Below are positions 37,279 to 49,112 of a DNA stretch of 64,000 nucleotides, one piece after another. The translations under genes were made by a program, and so were the position numbers. Numbering within the stretch: the first letter of the stretch is position 1; each line of letters opens with the position of its first letter. The stretch lies in assembly GCF_041260155.1 (NCBI RefSeq), contig NC_091931.1, positions 15,674,361 through 15,738,360 of the forward strand, in the 5' to 3' direction. The notes beneath the pieces are model-generated. The model saw only the letters and a list, made by a program, of their open reading frames with translations. It made no database searches and was not told the DNA's origin. Origin of the DNA: Ptychodera flava. Taxonomy: Eukaryota; Hemichordata; Enteropneusta; Ptychoderidae.

Positions 37279-40200
37279 AGAACTGGAAGGTAGGTATAAG
37301 ATGCTACTAACGTTGATAGGTGACGATGTCGGTGGAAAAACAAACGTTATCAGTCGTACGAGCGAACAAATCAATTTATTACATGTAAGTTACGGAAAAC
37401 GCTGTAAGTCCGTTGAATCGAAGCTCCCGTGCGATTTAGCTCTTCCTAGCGAATTATGTCTTGTTAGCGCAAGGGGTCATGGCTTGTCCCGATTGTAGAA
37501 AAAACTTATTCATGACCTCCCAACTCATATTGCGTGATGTACATGTAATAGCTTGCCGATTTTGTGCTTTTAGTTTGCGACAAATTTGCCTGTTTTGTTT
37601 GATCTGTTGTGGTACTCTGTAGCTGAGTAAGTTTTGTTATCGTGTCATAGATTTTTCTATTATTTGAAATGGTCACTGCCTTTATTTAAAATTTCCGACA
37701 AAATCTGCAAAGATGGATTTTGTCTAAACCATTTCAGATCTTTTGGCCCTTTTGTGTAAACATTTCATTGATAATTTCTGCAATACTCTCGGCTTCAAGT
37801 GATGTGTGCTATAGAACTTGGATATGCTACTATTATATACTTTTGTTGATAAATCACGTTCAAGAGATGTTGTTCAACCTCGTTTGCTTTCCTGCTACGG
37901 CTTTTGGACACAATTACCTGCATGGCACCGACAACTTGTTCCTGAGCGCGATTGATGAAAAGAGACAGCTGACATCGTACCGTGTATCGATGTTGATATC
38001 CCAGTGGACAGTACAGTTACATGTGACGGATAACGTGACAGGACCATCGCTTCAACGGTTAATGTGTGTCTCGACTATGGCAAATCTTGTAAGGCCTGCA
38101 ATACGCAGGGATTATTATGTTCGTTCAAACTGATCTAATTTTCCTTTCAATACTAAGTCCTCTTCTTATTTTTTGGTGCAGTAGGCTTAACATATATGTA
38201 CTGTATGACCTATAATGTCGGTCAGTGTTGGGTCCGTTAATGAGAGACTTGTAAAATCATCCTTGACGAGCACGGGTAAGTAGGTTTTAAAACGGAACAT
38301 GGTTTTTTTTTTACTCTGAGCTTTTCTTAAAACATCTGTTAAAATTTGAACGAAATTACAGATTGGACAATGTTTGGTTTTAAACTTGAGTTACAGTATA
38401 CGACCGTCAAGAATCCACGCCCGGTCATTGTTGGATATCTTCCGTGCAATCAATCTATTGGTTGGCCTCGAGTTAATATGGAGTCGCTCAAACATTTTTC
38501 AAGCCATATACAATTGATGATGAACTGATTCGCTTTTCTATGACGTCACATGGTCGACGACGAGCTATTGCGCGTCTGGACGCCTTGGCTCATAGTTTTT
38601 TGTGGTCATTACAAATCTCAAATTACAAATCACCAAAATCGCCTTTCCCATAGACATAACAAATCTCCCTCGGACGTTGACGGCGTTGTTAATAACGCCG
38701 CCGATCCTTGTCAACAGCAGTTAGGGGCGGCACCATCATGAACTTGGTGTCAATGTCGTGCACGCAATGAGCTTGCTCTCGGTCGTTGATTTTGTAAATC
38801 AAGCATACAGTAAATTCGCTTCAGGACTCAGATATATTATCTCTTTGATTTTTAGATATTTCTGGAGTAAAGAAAGCGCCTTATCTTTTCCGATTACACG
38901 TTTGTGTTCGATGCATTCGCTCCGCTCACATGATTGTTCACGTGTATAGTTCACACGCACATTAACGCAATGGGGAAAGCTTTGATTAACTCAAGGTTCG
39001 ACAATCAGATTTGGAGGGGAAGCCAGAATGCCGGCGTGCATTTTTTGCACTTTCCAAAAGTTGACAATTTTTAAGCAAGTATGGCGACGTGCATACTTTC
39101 TCCTTTCCGGAAAGGATTTCCACGCTTTCCAGCCGGTTGTCGTATGGACAAATTTTGTTTCACAAAAGCAGAACCTCCATTTAAAAAAAGAAAATTTGTT
39201 GCTTTGTAGAATGTTATTTTTTTATAGACTCTCTCAAATAGAATACTGCATTTTGTACGCGATGCGTAGCGTCTGCTAAGCTGATTACGATGTTGTTCGA
39301 CATATTTTAGAGAGAAGAGGAAGAGATATTTGTTTCCTGGGATAAAATAATAAAAACAATACCAAACGTTACAGCCACCGCTCCTTTCGTAACGGAGCTT
39401 TAAGATGCCAAAGATGGAACGCTTGGAGAAGCCGAGCCTTGTAATGCATATGCTACTAGGCTAAACTGTTGACAAAATCACGCGTGTCACTTTCGTACAC
39501 ATATTTCTGTATCTTTGTTTCCACAATACACGGACGGTGTGTCCCTGTAAGAAACGAATGAAAACTTCAAGACCGCATCAACTTTTTTCATAACTCAAGA
39601 TTGTTAAGAGATGTCTCAAGATTGTTCAGAAACGCCCTTGTTCTTATTCAAGACGAGCTTCACATTTACGAGTTTGCACTCACAGCGATGTTTGGCGCAG
39701 GGACTTTGAAATATGGACATACTAAGAAAGGCCATCAAAGGTGCATGGGGCAATTTAAACCATAGAAAGTCAGCATGCAGTCGGTAATTGAATCTCAAAG
39801 GGGTAACTTCACACGTGAATCTCCTATTTGAAACTGTTATATTAGTTGAACGTAATCCGGAACATTCTGGCACAAACAACGATGAGAAGCTTTAGGTACT
39901 TACTGTATTAATGTATATGCCGGTTGAAAGATGCCCCGGTATGTGATCAAAATTGCATTTTCGTTATCAAAAGGATCCCTGCTTGATATTTTTCTTGATG
40001 TCATCGACAATGTCATCGGTAATGGGTTAAGTCCGTAGGCGCGAACGATATCAAAGAGCCTAGGCTCTCGGCTGCGAAAATGTGTTCGAAAATTAGGGGG
40101 ATGTCACGTTTTTCGCCATTTCGTATGTTTGCCGAGAGTGTTCTGTGTACTCGTGATGCTGGTGTGATTTTCTGCTTAAAGGTGTTGCAGTGTAATTTTA

Positions 40201-40904
40201 TTGTATTAACTACCATGCAATATTGCCAGTCACAAATGCTATTCTAATATTCTCATTTTAGCAACTTTCACTTCGGTTCAAGAAGAGAAGCCATATTGTA
40301 AACAGTACTCACAAAGTGGTGTCGCTATGCCATGCATGAATTCAATACAAAATGGTCAGATTGTCTCTTTCCATAGCCGAGAATATAGTGAGCCCAGAAT
40401 CTTTTAACGAGGACATGATTTTGTAACAGTTACTTCATTTCTCGATCACAAGTCTATTTGTGTCTGAATAACCTTGAAAGCCTCCCCCTCAAGTATTTTT
40501 ACAAATGTATTTCAAGATGGATATCACGATACTTCAATCTTAATCAGACCCTGCTTTTCTGACGCTGTGGTGAGTGAGCCGCGAAGTGGAAGGCGTATTT
40601 CAGTGTGGTGGACTTACTTTTTCGCTTCATTTCGTTGTTTACACATGCCTCCCTGAATCAACTCACTAATAAAGAAATCTATATTATTTGTGGTTTTGAT
40701 TGTCCCCCGTCCTGCTGGACTTGCAAATCTGAAACAGACTGATTACAGTCGATAAAGACAACTCTCTTCTTCTTTTTTAAATCGCGTTGGCAATTTCAGA
40801 AACGGGTATCAGACGCAAGTACACAACGTTTTAGAGCTGGTCTGTATGAAATAATCTTATTCCGTAACTGATTTCTAAGGGTTTTCCAGTCAAATTTATT
40901 TATT
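37279..40904. other. Gene-free stretch
   Basis: No recognisable gene. The longest frame (37720-38133, +, 137 codons) starts with a hydrophobic stretch but has no family signature and no supporting context. Confidence 0.4.
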
Positions 40905-40942
40905 TACTTATTTACTAGTTATCTATTTACTTGCTTACTGAT

Positions 40943-40981
<39 letters not shown>

Positions 40982-41030
40982 TTGCACATTAAAGGATTAC
41001 CCATTTACGGGCTCAAATCGAGTTAGAATT
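40905..41030 (-). mobile_element. 3' tail of a LINE or SINE, minus strand
   Basis: Read on the minus strand: a small hairpin CCCGTAAATGGG, then 'taatcctttaatgtgc', then an (AATA)n tail covering about 40941-40982. This is how LINE-type 3' ends look, and the nearby LINE at 28270-29378 has a comparable hairpin plus AAAT tail. No reverse-transcriptase remnant is seen on the expected side. Confidence 0.45.
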
Positions 41031-42800
41031 ACCCTAGAAGGCTTTAATCTCCGAAGGGATCCTAATTTTATACAGTCAACAGTATTCGCCTCCGTTCAGG
41101 GTCAATTCGGAAACAAACGTCCACTTGTGTTGTTTCCTGTAGTTATGGTCACTGCGTAAACGACTGGTAATGATGGGATATCTGGTGGCGGCGCTCTAAC
41201 CTGGCTTAACAGCCCCACTCGCTGAAACTGCGTTTTGACAATATCTACAATTAATGTAAGGGACTGGATACAAATCACAGAGGGGAGGGCTTATGTTTTG
41301 GGGAGGTTGATCGCCATTTTTCGTGCAAAAATTTTTGAACTCGAGAAAGCCATGAAAATTTGCACATGCATTTTGGGAAGGGTCGCCATTTTTTGCGCAA
41401 CTACATGTAGAAGACGGTTTCATTTTGATCATAATCAAAATAATGGCCTCCAATTCGAGAATTTCAAGACTTTTGATTTAGGAGTTTCACCCCAAAGTGT
41501 CAAATAGCAATACATTGGTGTGTATGTGGCAATTTATCAACAAATCCCCCCTCCGAAAATAAACCACCTAGTGATATATGGGAAAACTATGAATAATCGT
41601 CAGAAATTTGATTTTGGAATTTCACCGAAAATATTGATTCACTTTGCATAGCAGCCTATTTGAGAACTGCGACCGCTTTTTACCAATACAACATAACTAT
41701 ATCTATGAATTTATGTAGATGTTCGGCAATTGATAAAAAACGTAAATGACCAGAATAGGTTGCTGGAAGCGTGTATATGTTTACAAGAAATTTGATTTTT
41801 GGCTATATCTATGCCATTATAGACATTTGACAATCGATAAAAATGTTAATTGACGTAAATGAAGTAGAAAGGCAAATTTATTGCACATTTCAATATCTCA
41901 AAATTTTCCCCGTAAGAGAGGGGACAACCCGCTTTGTAGCCTCCCGCGTGTTCTCCCCGTACCTTCAAATTCTGTCCTGTCAGGTATCTCAGTGAAAACT
42001 CTTTCATGATACCCACCAAAAGCAAACATATGATTGGACACTGGTTATAGCGTGAGCTTTTATATCTATATTTAATTGCGACTTTGAATTTCATTTTGTT
42101 GGGTTCACCTTTTTCAACCGTCATGCATCAGATAACCGATGATAATCTAGAAGGGTACACCAGGATTTGAAGGTTACTATTGCTGTATTTTGTAAATTTT
42201 ACAAACACATGTATCGATATTTAACTTTTTCTAAGGGGTGTCAGTCAAAATTTCTGAGTTAGAGACGGGGTACTCAAATTCATTATGGTTGGCAGGGGGT
42301 AGCCCGAAATTTAAGAGTTTCCGATGAAATTCCACCGGGACCATCCCCCGGCCGTAAATAACGGCTGCTCCCTAAGGCAGATATCTCATCAAAATGCACG
42401 CACTGGGGTCTCCAGCAACCTTTTCCAACTTTCTGCACGTTATGATTGTCAGGGTGCTTATACACAGCTATGTCCACCCTGTTGAATTGCCCATCTCTGG
42501 TAGTACAATAACTAGTAAATTAAAGACAACATTATTTTAAGGTTCAAGAGCTGTAATATTTCAGTATGTATTTACTTTCTAAATAACATGTACAGGTTCT
42601 TATCCTTCTCCCTAAAGTAGTAGTATCGCGAAATACAATCGGCCTAAGGGACACAACGCACGGTGTAAAAACATGAAATGTTTATCGTCGACAAATGAAT
42701 TCTACGCAGGACGACGATCCGCTCGTCAACAATTACACTGGACATTGAACGCATCCAGGCTACTGAGCTGTTGAACACCCCGGACATATTCCGGTATGAT
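41031..42800. other. Gene-free stretch
   Basis: No gene recognised on either strand. Confidence 0.4.
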
Positions 42801-42979
42801 TTTCAGGGTAGAACAAGAAGCTGTATTTTACAAACAAAACAAATATGGTGAAAATTGTACATATACATAAACAGTTGACGGAGTGAGTTTAAATGGTGGT
42901 GCGCAAAATACGGATAACAAGCGACCTAGCGGCCGATTTAGACCCGCTGTGTAATGCAGAGAATTACTATCTTTGACGT

Positions 42980-43595
42980 GTTGATGAAGAAGGAACCTGG
43001 ATACCAAATTTCAAAGCTATCAGACCAGTACTTTTTGAAGAACACATTTTTTGACCATAAATGGTAAAAATTACCCAAAAATACAAAATTGCAGATTTCC
43101 TCATAATTCAATGTATCACATTTAGTTCATCTGTAGGAACCGGTATACCAAATTTCAAATCTATCAGACAAGTCGTTGTTAAGAAACCGGCAAAAATTGC
43201 CCCTAAATATACAATAGTAGATTTCATCATAATTTGAATATATCACATTTTGCCCCTATGAATCTGTATACCAAATATTGAAAGGTGTCAGACAAATCTA
43301 ACTCGTCACCCTAAGTAAACTGCATGTCACATTTCAAAGCATTCGGACATGCGGTTTCAGAGAAGATCTTTACCAAAAATAGCAAAAAATGGCCCAAAAA
43401 CAGAAATATGCAAATTTCACCATAATTTTAACAAACTTAAGTGTGATCACCCAAGTGAACTCCATATCAAATTTAAAAGCAATCGGACTTGCGGTTTCAG
43501 AGGAGAAGGCAATTGTTAACTGACGACGGACGGACGAGACGACTAAAGACAACCTATTTGATAAGCTCCGCGTCGCTGACAGCGGAGCTAAAAAA
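42980..43595 (+). mobile_element. Second satellite-bearing element, 3' part
   Basis: About four diverged units of roughly 120-150 bp, each with 'taccaaatttcaaa.ctatcaga' or its variant and an 'aaaaatt.cccaaaaatac' block. They are followed by a short GACGGACG tract (43525-43535) and a terminal hairpin AGCTCCGC-loop-GCGGAGCT (43564-43589) before AAAAAA. Tandem core, GACG tract and 3' hairpin ending in CTAA are consistent with a non-autonomous Helitron-like design, like the 6307 element though unrelated in sequence. The left end is unclear and may reach to about 42800. Confidence 0.55.
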
Positions 43596-43807
43596 TACTG
43601 AAGGCGTTCCTACGATACTTTTCAAAAACTTTTTCTGTACCATTCGGTTGAAACTCGTCAGTCCAACAAGACAAACAGATCGTTCGTAAAAAGTGTCACT
43701 CACCATTTATGAGTTTTGATATCAAGATATATATCTCATATTAATATGGAAATATAGATGTCCTCGTGGGAAATTACAGTGCTCGATGCTAAAGCAGAAC
43801 GTTATAA

Positions 43808-44045
43808 ATAATAACACAAATTACTTCAAGTAAAAAGTAATGATATTTGTTACTTAAGTTTCATGCATCCTGCAATCTTCAGAAAGAAGTGAAAAGATTC
43901 TTAGCTCGACACTCTCATTTATATGTTCTCATTTATATCAATGAAAGTGTCGAGCTAAGAATCCTTGTCTGTCTGAAGATTGCAGGATGCATGAAACTTA
44001 AGTAAGTATCATTGCTTTGTACTTGAAGTAATTTGTGTCATTATC
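43808..44045. repeat. Long inverted repeat, arms about 105 bp
   Basis: The left arm includes 'aaattacttcaagta', 'ttcatgcatcctgcaatctt' and 'tagctcgacactctcatt'; the right arm is its complement with a few changes, around an 'atatgttctcatttatat' centre. A 15-bp direct repeat ATCTCATATTAATAT lies outside it (43733-43747 and 44047-44061). Confidence 0.88.
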
Positions 44046-44136
44046 TATCTCATATTAATATAGTCGTCTCAAGTGTGCTCGTCTGTGATGTAAAATATGT
44101 TATTAGGTAATCACATTCGGTAAAGTGTTATTTAAA

Positions 44137-44321
44137 GGTATACTGTCACCTGTTCCAATTTTGGCACAGTTATCATGGAAAGAGAAAAATCTAACCAATC
44201 GCAGATTTTAAGTGGGTAGCCGCTTTCTAAAAACAGCGCCCTCATATGGGCATTTTGAATACCAAGGAACTCCCCTTTGACCATATATGGGCATATTTAG
44301 ATTACAGGTGACTGTATACCT
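44137..44321. mobile_element. MITE, family A, copy 2
   Basis: TTAA on both sides (44133-44136 and 44322-44325). TIRs AGGTATACTGTCACCTGT and ACAGGTGACTGTATACCT are a perfect match to each other. It is 22 bp longer than copy 1, mainly through a 'taagtgggtagccgctttct' block. It sits about 375 bp past the stop codon of TRIM gene 1. Confidence 0.9.
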
Positions 44322-44325
44322 TTAA

Positions 44326-44696
44326 ATACCGGGTTAGTATTTCATATTGGGTTAGCTCCATTTTTACGCATTGGCGTGATCCAGTCTTGCTTTCTGCAGA
44401 AGAAGATTGCAGAATTCAATCGTAAGCTTAGTAGGACAGCAATATATTTCCTGGGACGATACTATGACAATTTACAAAGTAGAAAATTCAAATGATCAGA
44501 CCATTGATTATTGTTGATTATTTCAGACATAATTTGAAGAGAAGTTCCGGTAGCTGGTTTAATTTCGTTAAGTGTTAACATTTGCTATATGAGTGACAGT
44601 GTACTCGCGTGTTTCATTTTCAGTCAATTTCGTGTCTGCCGCACAGTGCATTCTCTAACAGGTGGCCATTCGGTTTTCATTCGCTGTACGATTGTG
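44326..44696. other. TRIM gene 1 3' flank
   Basis: Probable 3' untranslated region of the minus-strand gene. No clear AATAAA on that strand is seen in this stretch. Confidence 0.3.
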
Positions 44697-46886
44697 CTAC
44701 TGGCAGAACACCGAAATTCGGTGACTTTCTTGTTCGGAAACAATCACTTTCCCGTGTGGTTTGTCATCGGTTACGCATACGCCTCCCGGCTTCTGTAAGC
44801 TACTTTCGTCGCTTTTGAGCATACAGATGTATTTGTAGTCGGCGCTGAATTTTTGGACCCTGTTGTTACCGTAGTCGCACACATACACATTTCCGTCTCG
44901 GTCAGTTGCTACACCTTCGGGGCTGTCAAACTTGTGTTGGTGGCTGCCATACGAACCAAACGATTTGAGATATTTACCGTAGGCATCGAACACTTGGATG
45001 CGATGGTTTTTAGTGTCGGACACGATGACTTCCCCTTTTGCCGCCACGCAGACGCACGAAGGACTCGAAAAGGACCCGTGACCTTCTCCTTTCCCACCGA
45101 AAGACTTGATGTAAGTGTCGTCTGCACTGTAGATGTGTACACGGTGATCGGCATCATCAACCACATACACCTTTCCGTCGATCGGGCTGATGGCGATTCC
45201 CATCGCAACTTTCAATTCGTTGCGACCAAAGCACCTGACAAGCTTGAAATTCTCGTCGCAAACGATTACCTGTTGTAAAGCTCCACTATCGGTAATATAA
45301 ATGAATCCATTCACTGAGACAGCCGCGTGTCTGGGAGTAAATGACGCACCGAAATCACACAGAGAAAAGTCTACTGAATTGAGATACGCCCCCTTCAGTT
45401 GGAACAACTTCAACCTCTTGTTTCCACTATCGCAAACAAGAACATCTCTGTTCTTGTACAGCATTACTCCATGGGGTCGCCAGAGTTGTTCGTCCTCCTG
45501 CCCCTCAGAGCAGAAATTGTGTGACAACCCTTGGCAAGGAATGACCTTGACGGAACATGGTGAACCTCTCACTGGTGCGTTGTTCACTGACACTGATAGT
45601 TGATGAACCCCTTCTGTCGTTCCAAGAATTCCGACCGAATAATCACCCTCTTCTCTCCCTTTCACTTTCGCTTCTTTCGTCTCGCCGTCGGGGGATTTCA
45701 CTTCCACTCTGACACCTCCTGCCTCTACCTCGCTCGCTCCTTCCTGCTGGAGTGATAGAAATACCTCCTGCCCGACCCTTGGGAACTCTGGCGTGACACA
45801 CATTTCGTGCCGACTCACTCCTATTTCGCCCAAGCAACCTTTGACAGAGGACACTGGGTGAAGGGTCTGCTCAAACCGCAGGTAGTCGTCTTCGACGGGT
45901 CTCTGCTTCGTTTCCAAACGGATGAGACTTTCTGCGTGGGAAAAGACCCCCTTACTCGCTGTGACGACTTCGGAGGGACTTCCATGTTGCATCAACTGCT
46001 CCACGAATGCGCGCGTGTCCATCAAATCAATTTCTGCAAGTTCAAGTTCCTTCAGCTGAGCTTTTAGGTTAATAGAGCGATCGTCATACGCTTTTTTTAG
46101 TTTCGTCAAAAGTTCCCGCTCGTTTGCGTCCACGTCTTTCCTTATGTTGTCTGCATGGTCTTCGATCTTCTTTTTCTCAGAATCGGACCTTTGTTCAAGC
46201 TTCCTTGCCATTTCATGTGCCATAACTACACTTTCGCTGGCTTCTTTTTCCTTCTGGGCCAACTTTTTGGACAGCTCGGCAAATTGAGTTTTGATTTGAG
46301 TGGACGCTTCTTCCATTGGTCGGTACGTGTGCTGCGGTTGTGGGTGATCGGTAAGCAAGCATTCACTGCAAACGGGAACAGCGCACTCATCGCAGTAAAA
46401 CTTTAGTTTGATTTCGGTGTGCCGGCTACACAAACTTGGCGACAGAAGGGACGCTGGGTCTTCGTGTTTCGTTTTGCGATACTCCTCAAGGGCCAGCAAC
46501 CGGTGAGAATTAGTACATGGCAGATTTTCGTGAGGGACTGCACAGGTGTCGCAGAGTTCAGTGCGACACTCCACACAGTATTTTGCGGTTTCGGTTCGTG
46601 CGCAACCGCCGCATAGCTGGTTTCGTTTTCTCGTTTCCTCGATCAGGTTGTTGATAACAGTATTGAGCGGAAAGCCTGCGATGTCGCCGCCGGGCACTAG
46701 ATGTTGCCTACGGCAAAGCGGACAACGTACTGCTCCCTCTTCCACCATTTTGACAAGACACCGATCACAAAAGCTGTGTAGACATGGCAGTGTTCTTGCG
46801 TCACAATATTGCTCTGAGCAAGCGCCGCAATGGAGAGAAATCTCGCCAGACTCACCGTGATTTGGAACGCCTCGCTCACTCGCCAT
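44697..46886 (-). CDS. TRIM-NHL protein 1 (RING E3 ligase-like), intronless
   Basis: 729 residues with the full TRIM71-like order. RING, C3HC4: C20, C23, C35, H37, C40, C43, C55, C58. B-box 1 about 92-131 and B-box 2 about 153-189. Coiled coil about 195-300. Filamin-type Ig domain about 362-450, ending NNAPVRGSPCSVKVIP. NHL beta-propeller about 460-729 with blade signatures such as SDTKNHRIQVF and CDYGNNRVQKF. The RING predicts E2-dependent ubiquitin ligation; NHL propellers in TRIM71/Brat relatives bind RNA or protein. The coding frame is unbroken in one exon, and the ATG has a good context (A at -3, G at +4). Paralogue of the gene at 55211-57523. Substrate unknown; the exact orthologue among TRIM2/3/71 is unresolved, so no symbol is given. 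Confidence 0.95.
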   Translation of the reverse strand: MASERGVPNHGESGEISLHCGACSEQYCDARTLPCLHSFCDRCLVKMVEEGAVRCPLCRRQHLVPGGDIAGFPLNTVINNLIEETRKRNQLCGGCARTETAKYCVECRTELCDTCAVPHENLPCTNSHRLLALEEYRKTKHEDPASLLSPSLCSRHTEIKLKFYCDECAVPVCSECLLTDHPQPQHTYRPMEEASTQIKTQFAELSKKLAQKEKEASESVVMAHEMARKLEQRSDSEKKKIEDHADNIRKDVDANERELLTKLKKAYDDRSINLKAQLKELELAEIDLMDTRAFVEQLMQHGSPSEVVTASKGVFSHAESLIRLETKQRPVEDDYLRFEQTLHPVSSVKGCLGEIGVSRHEMCVTPEFPRVGQEVFLSLQQEGASEVEAGGVRVEVKSPDGETKEAKVKGREEGDYSVGILGTTEGVHQLSVSVNNAPVRGSPCSVKVIPCQGLSHNFCSEGQEDEQLWRPHGVMLYKNRDVLVCDSGNKRLKLFQLKGAYLNSVDFSLCDFGASFTPRHAAVSVNGFIYITDSGALQQVIVCDENFKLVRCFGRNELKVAMGIAISPIDGKVYVVDDADHRVHIYSADDTYIKSFGGKGEGHGSFSSPSCVCVAAKGEVIVSDTKNHRIQVFDAYGKYLKSFGSYGSHQHKFDSPEGVATDRDGNVYVCDYGNNRVQKFSADYKYICMLKSDESSLQKPGGVCVTDDKPHGKVIVSEQESHRISVFCQ

Positions 46887-46938
46887 GTTTCTCTGCTGAC
46901 TACAGACCGAACCTTCTAGTTACAAAAATATGTATCAT

Positions 46939-49112
46939 TAAGTGGACCATTAGATCTTGGGAGGGGGGGTGGTCACAATGAAATTGTGAAAATTTTTTTT
47001 TTACCATTGTAAATTTCTGAAATTTTTTTTTTCCAATTGAGATTAGCTGTGCAAATTTTTTTTTTAAAGTAAATTTTCAGATTTATAATTTTTTTTTCGT
47101 TCGTCGCTGTCTGAAGATAAAGAGGGCAAACATGTGGTGCCAAGCACCACACGCGGCCACGCAAGCGGTCACTGGGAAGAGGTCAGGAGAGGGGTGTCCC
47201 CCTGCTGCTGTTGGAGGTTTTGAAAAATAGAGATTAAAATGGTGTTATTTGGTGGCACTTGGGGAGTATTTTTGCGGGGGGAGGTCAGGAGGGGGTGTCC
47301 CCCCTCCTGCCGTTGGAGCTTTTGAAAAGTAGAGATTAAAATGGTGTTATTTGGTGGCACTTGGGGAGTATTTTTGCGGGGGGTGGTCAGGAGGGGGTGT
47401 CCCCCTCCTGCCGTTGGAGCTTTTGAAAAGTGGAGATTAAAATGGTGTTATTTGGTGGCACTTGGGGAGTATTTTTGTGGGGGGTGGTCAGGAGGGGGTG
47501 TCCCCATCCTGCCGTTGGAGCTTTTGAAAAATAGAGATTAAAATGGTGTTATTTGGTGGCACTTGGGGAGTATTTTTGCCGGGGGAGGTCAGGAGGGGGT
47601 GTCCCCCCTCCTGCTGTTGGAGCTTTTGGAAAATAGAGATTAAAATGGTGTTATTTGGTGGCACTTGGGGAGTATTTTTGTGGGGGGTGGTCAGGAGGGG
47701 GTGTCCCCCTCCTGCCGTTGAGCTTTTGAAAAGAGATTAAAATGGTGTTATTTGGTGGCACTTGGGGAGTATTTTTGGGGGGGGAGGCAGGAGGGGGGTG
47801 TGGAGGGGGTGTCCCCCCTCCTGCTGTTGGAGCTTTTGAAAAATAGAGATAAAAATGGTGTTATTTGGTGGCACTTTGGGAGCATTTTTTTCGGATTACA
47901 CATCTTCCTCTGAAACATGGTCTTCTTGCTCCTCAGTAGCTTCATATAGTTTTGAAAATTGACTATTTTGGTTTCCTGGCTTCCCTTTCTACTGCGTGGT
48001 GAAATGCCTACATTCACCCCACCAAACATCATGCATATCTCATGATTTACAATTGATTTTGACAAGCTGAGAAGCTAAAATAAGCTAAATAATATAGTGA
48101 AATTTGCATATTTGTGTTTTTAGAGCAATTGTTGCCCTTTTTTGATCAAAACATCCATTACTCTGTAGCAGCATGTCCAAATTGATTGGATGTGTATAGA
48201 TGTGTTGAAATTTCAATATTTGTCTTTTTGAGCAATTTATGCCATTCATGGTCAAAAAATCTGTATTCTCTGAAAGGGCTTGTCCAATTTCTTTGAAACT
48301 TGCTACACAAAAACGATTAACCATGCAGATTTATTCAGTATTTCTATCGAGAAACTTTCAAAGTTCAACCCTTTTATGTGTTTTTGTGTTGGGATTTGTT
48401 GGATAGATGGCATTCTAGGTAGTGTATTGTTGAATGTTAAAACATGTGTTGCTGTTGTTATTTGAGGCTGTTTTTTGAGAAAAAAAAATTGAAAATGCCT
48501 TTTTAAAAGCAAAATAATACATAATGACTTGATATGTTGTTTTATCATTATTGACGTGTTTCTACTTGTTCACCCATTTCTTGCATTCATCATTGCAATA
48601 AAATGCTGTGAAAAAATGAAACTGATGTGGCCTGCATCTGTTTACCTTGATCTTAAAAGGCAAATACAACTTTCTGTCTTGACAACCATACCATAGTTTC
48701 AATGTTTTACCTAGTGTACCTGCTTGGTTTGTACGCAGGAAACAAGTAGAAAACAGGCTCTATAATTTCATAATTTTCAAGTGATCAGAATACAAAAGTC
48801 CTGAAAAGATAAGATAATCACAACTTCCAGTATAAGGGATACAGTCACTCTAAATGTATAAATTAAAATTAAAAATGTGCCGGGAGGATGTATTAAAAAT
48901 ACAGAAAGTTGCTTACTGTCGGTAAAATCTAAAAAAAATTCAAAATTTTAAAGACTTTTGCAGATTTTTTTTTTACGCCTTTGTCTTCTTATTTATTTTT
49001 TTTTTATTTTGCAAACTAGTTTGAAGATTTTTTTTTTCCTAACTTTCTGCTCTGAAAATTTTTTTTTTTCTGTTTTTGACCACCCCCCTCCCAAGATCTA
49101 ATGGTCCGTCCC
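46939..49112. mobile_element. 2.2-kb inverted-repeat element with poly-T ends
   Basis: Ends carry GGACCATTAGATCTTGGGAG... at about 46944-46976 and its complement at about 49079-49107, an inverted repeat of some 30 bp. Just inside both ends are runs of nine to ten T separated by short spacers. The interior contains a roughly 101-bp minisatellite (47175-47890) and about 1 kb of unique AT-rich sequence without recognisable coding. It looks like a non-autonomous DNA transposon. Target duplications are not clear. Its near edge is about 55 bp upstream of the TRIM gene 1 start codon. Confidence 0.6.
47175..47890. repeat. About 101-bp minisatellite, 7 units
   Basis: The landmark ATGGTGTTATTTGGTGGCAC recurs at 47239, 47341, 47442, 47543, 47644, 47742 and 47855. 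Each unit also has 'aggagggggtgtccccctcc', which is self-complementary (GGAGGGGG/CCCCCTCC) and can form a hairpin. Open frames across it are repeat artefacts. Confidence 0.95.

Noticed and set aside
44853-46860. Plus-strand frames of 65-141 codons across TRIM gene 1
   Set aside because: Shadow frames opposite the RING/B-box/NHL coding frame.
47169-48065. Pro-rich and 'GGTWGVFL' repeat frames
   Set aside because: Products of the 101-bp minisatellite inside a transposon-like element.
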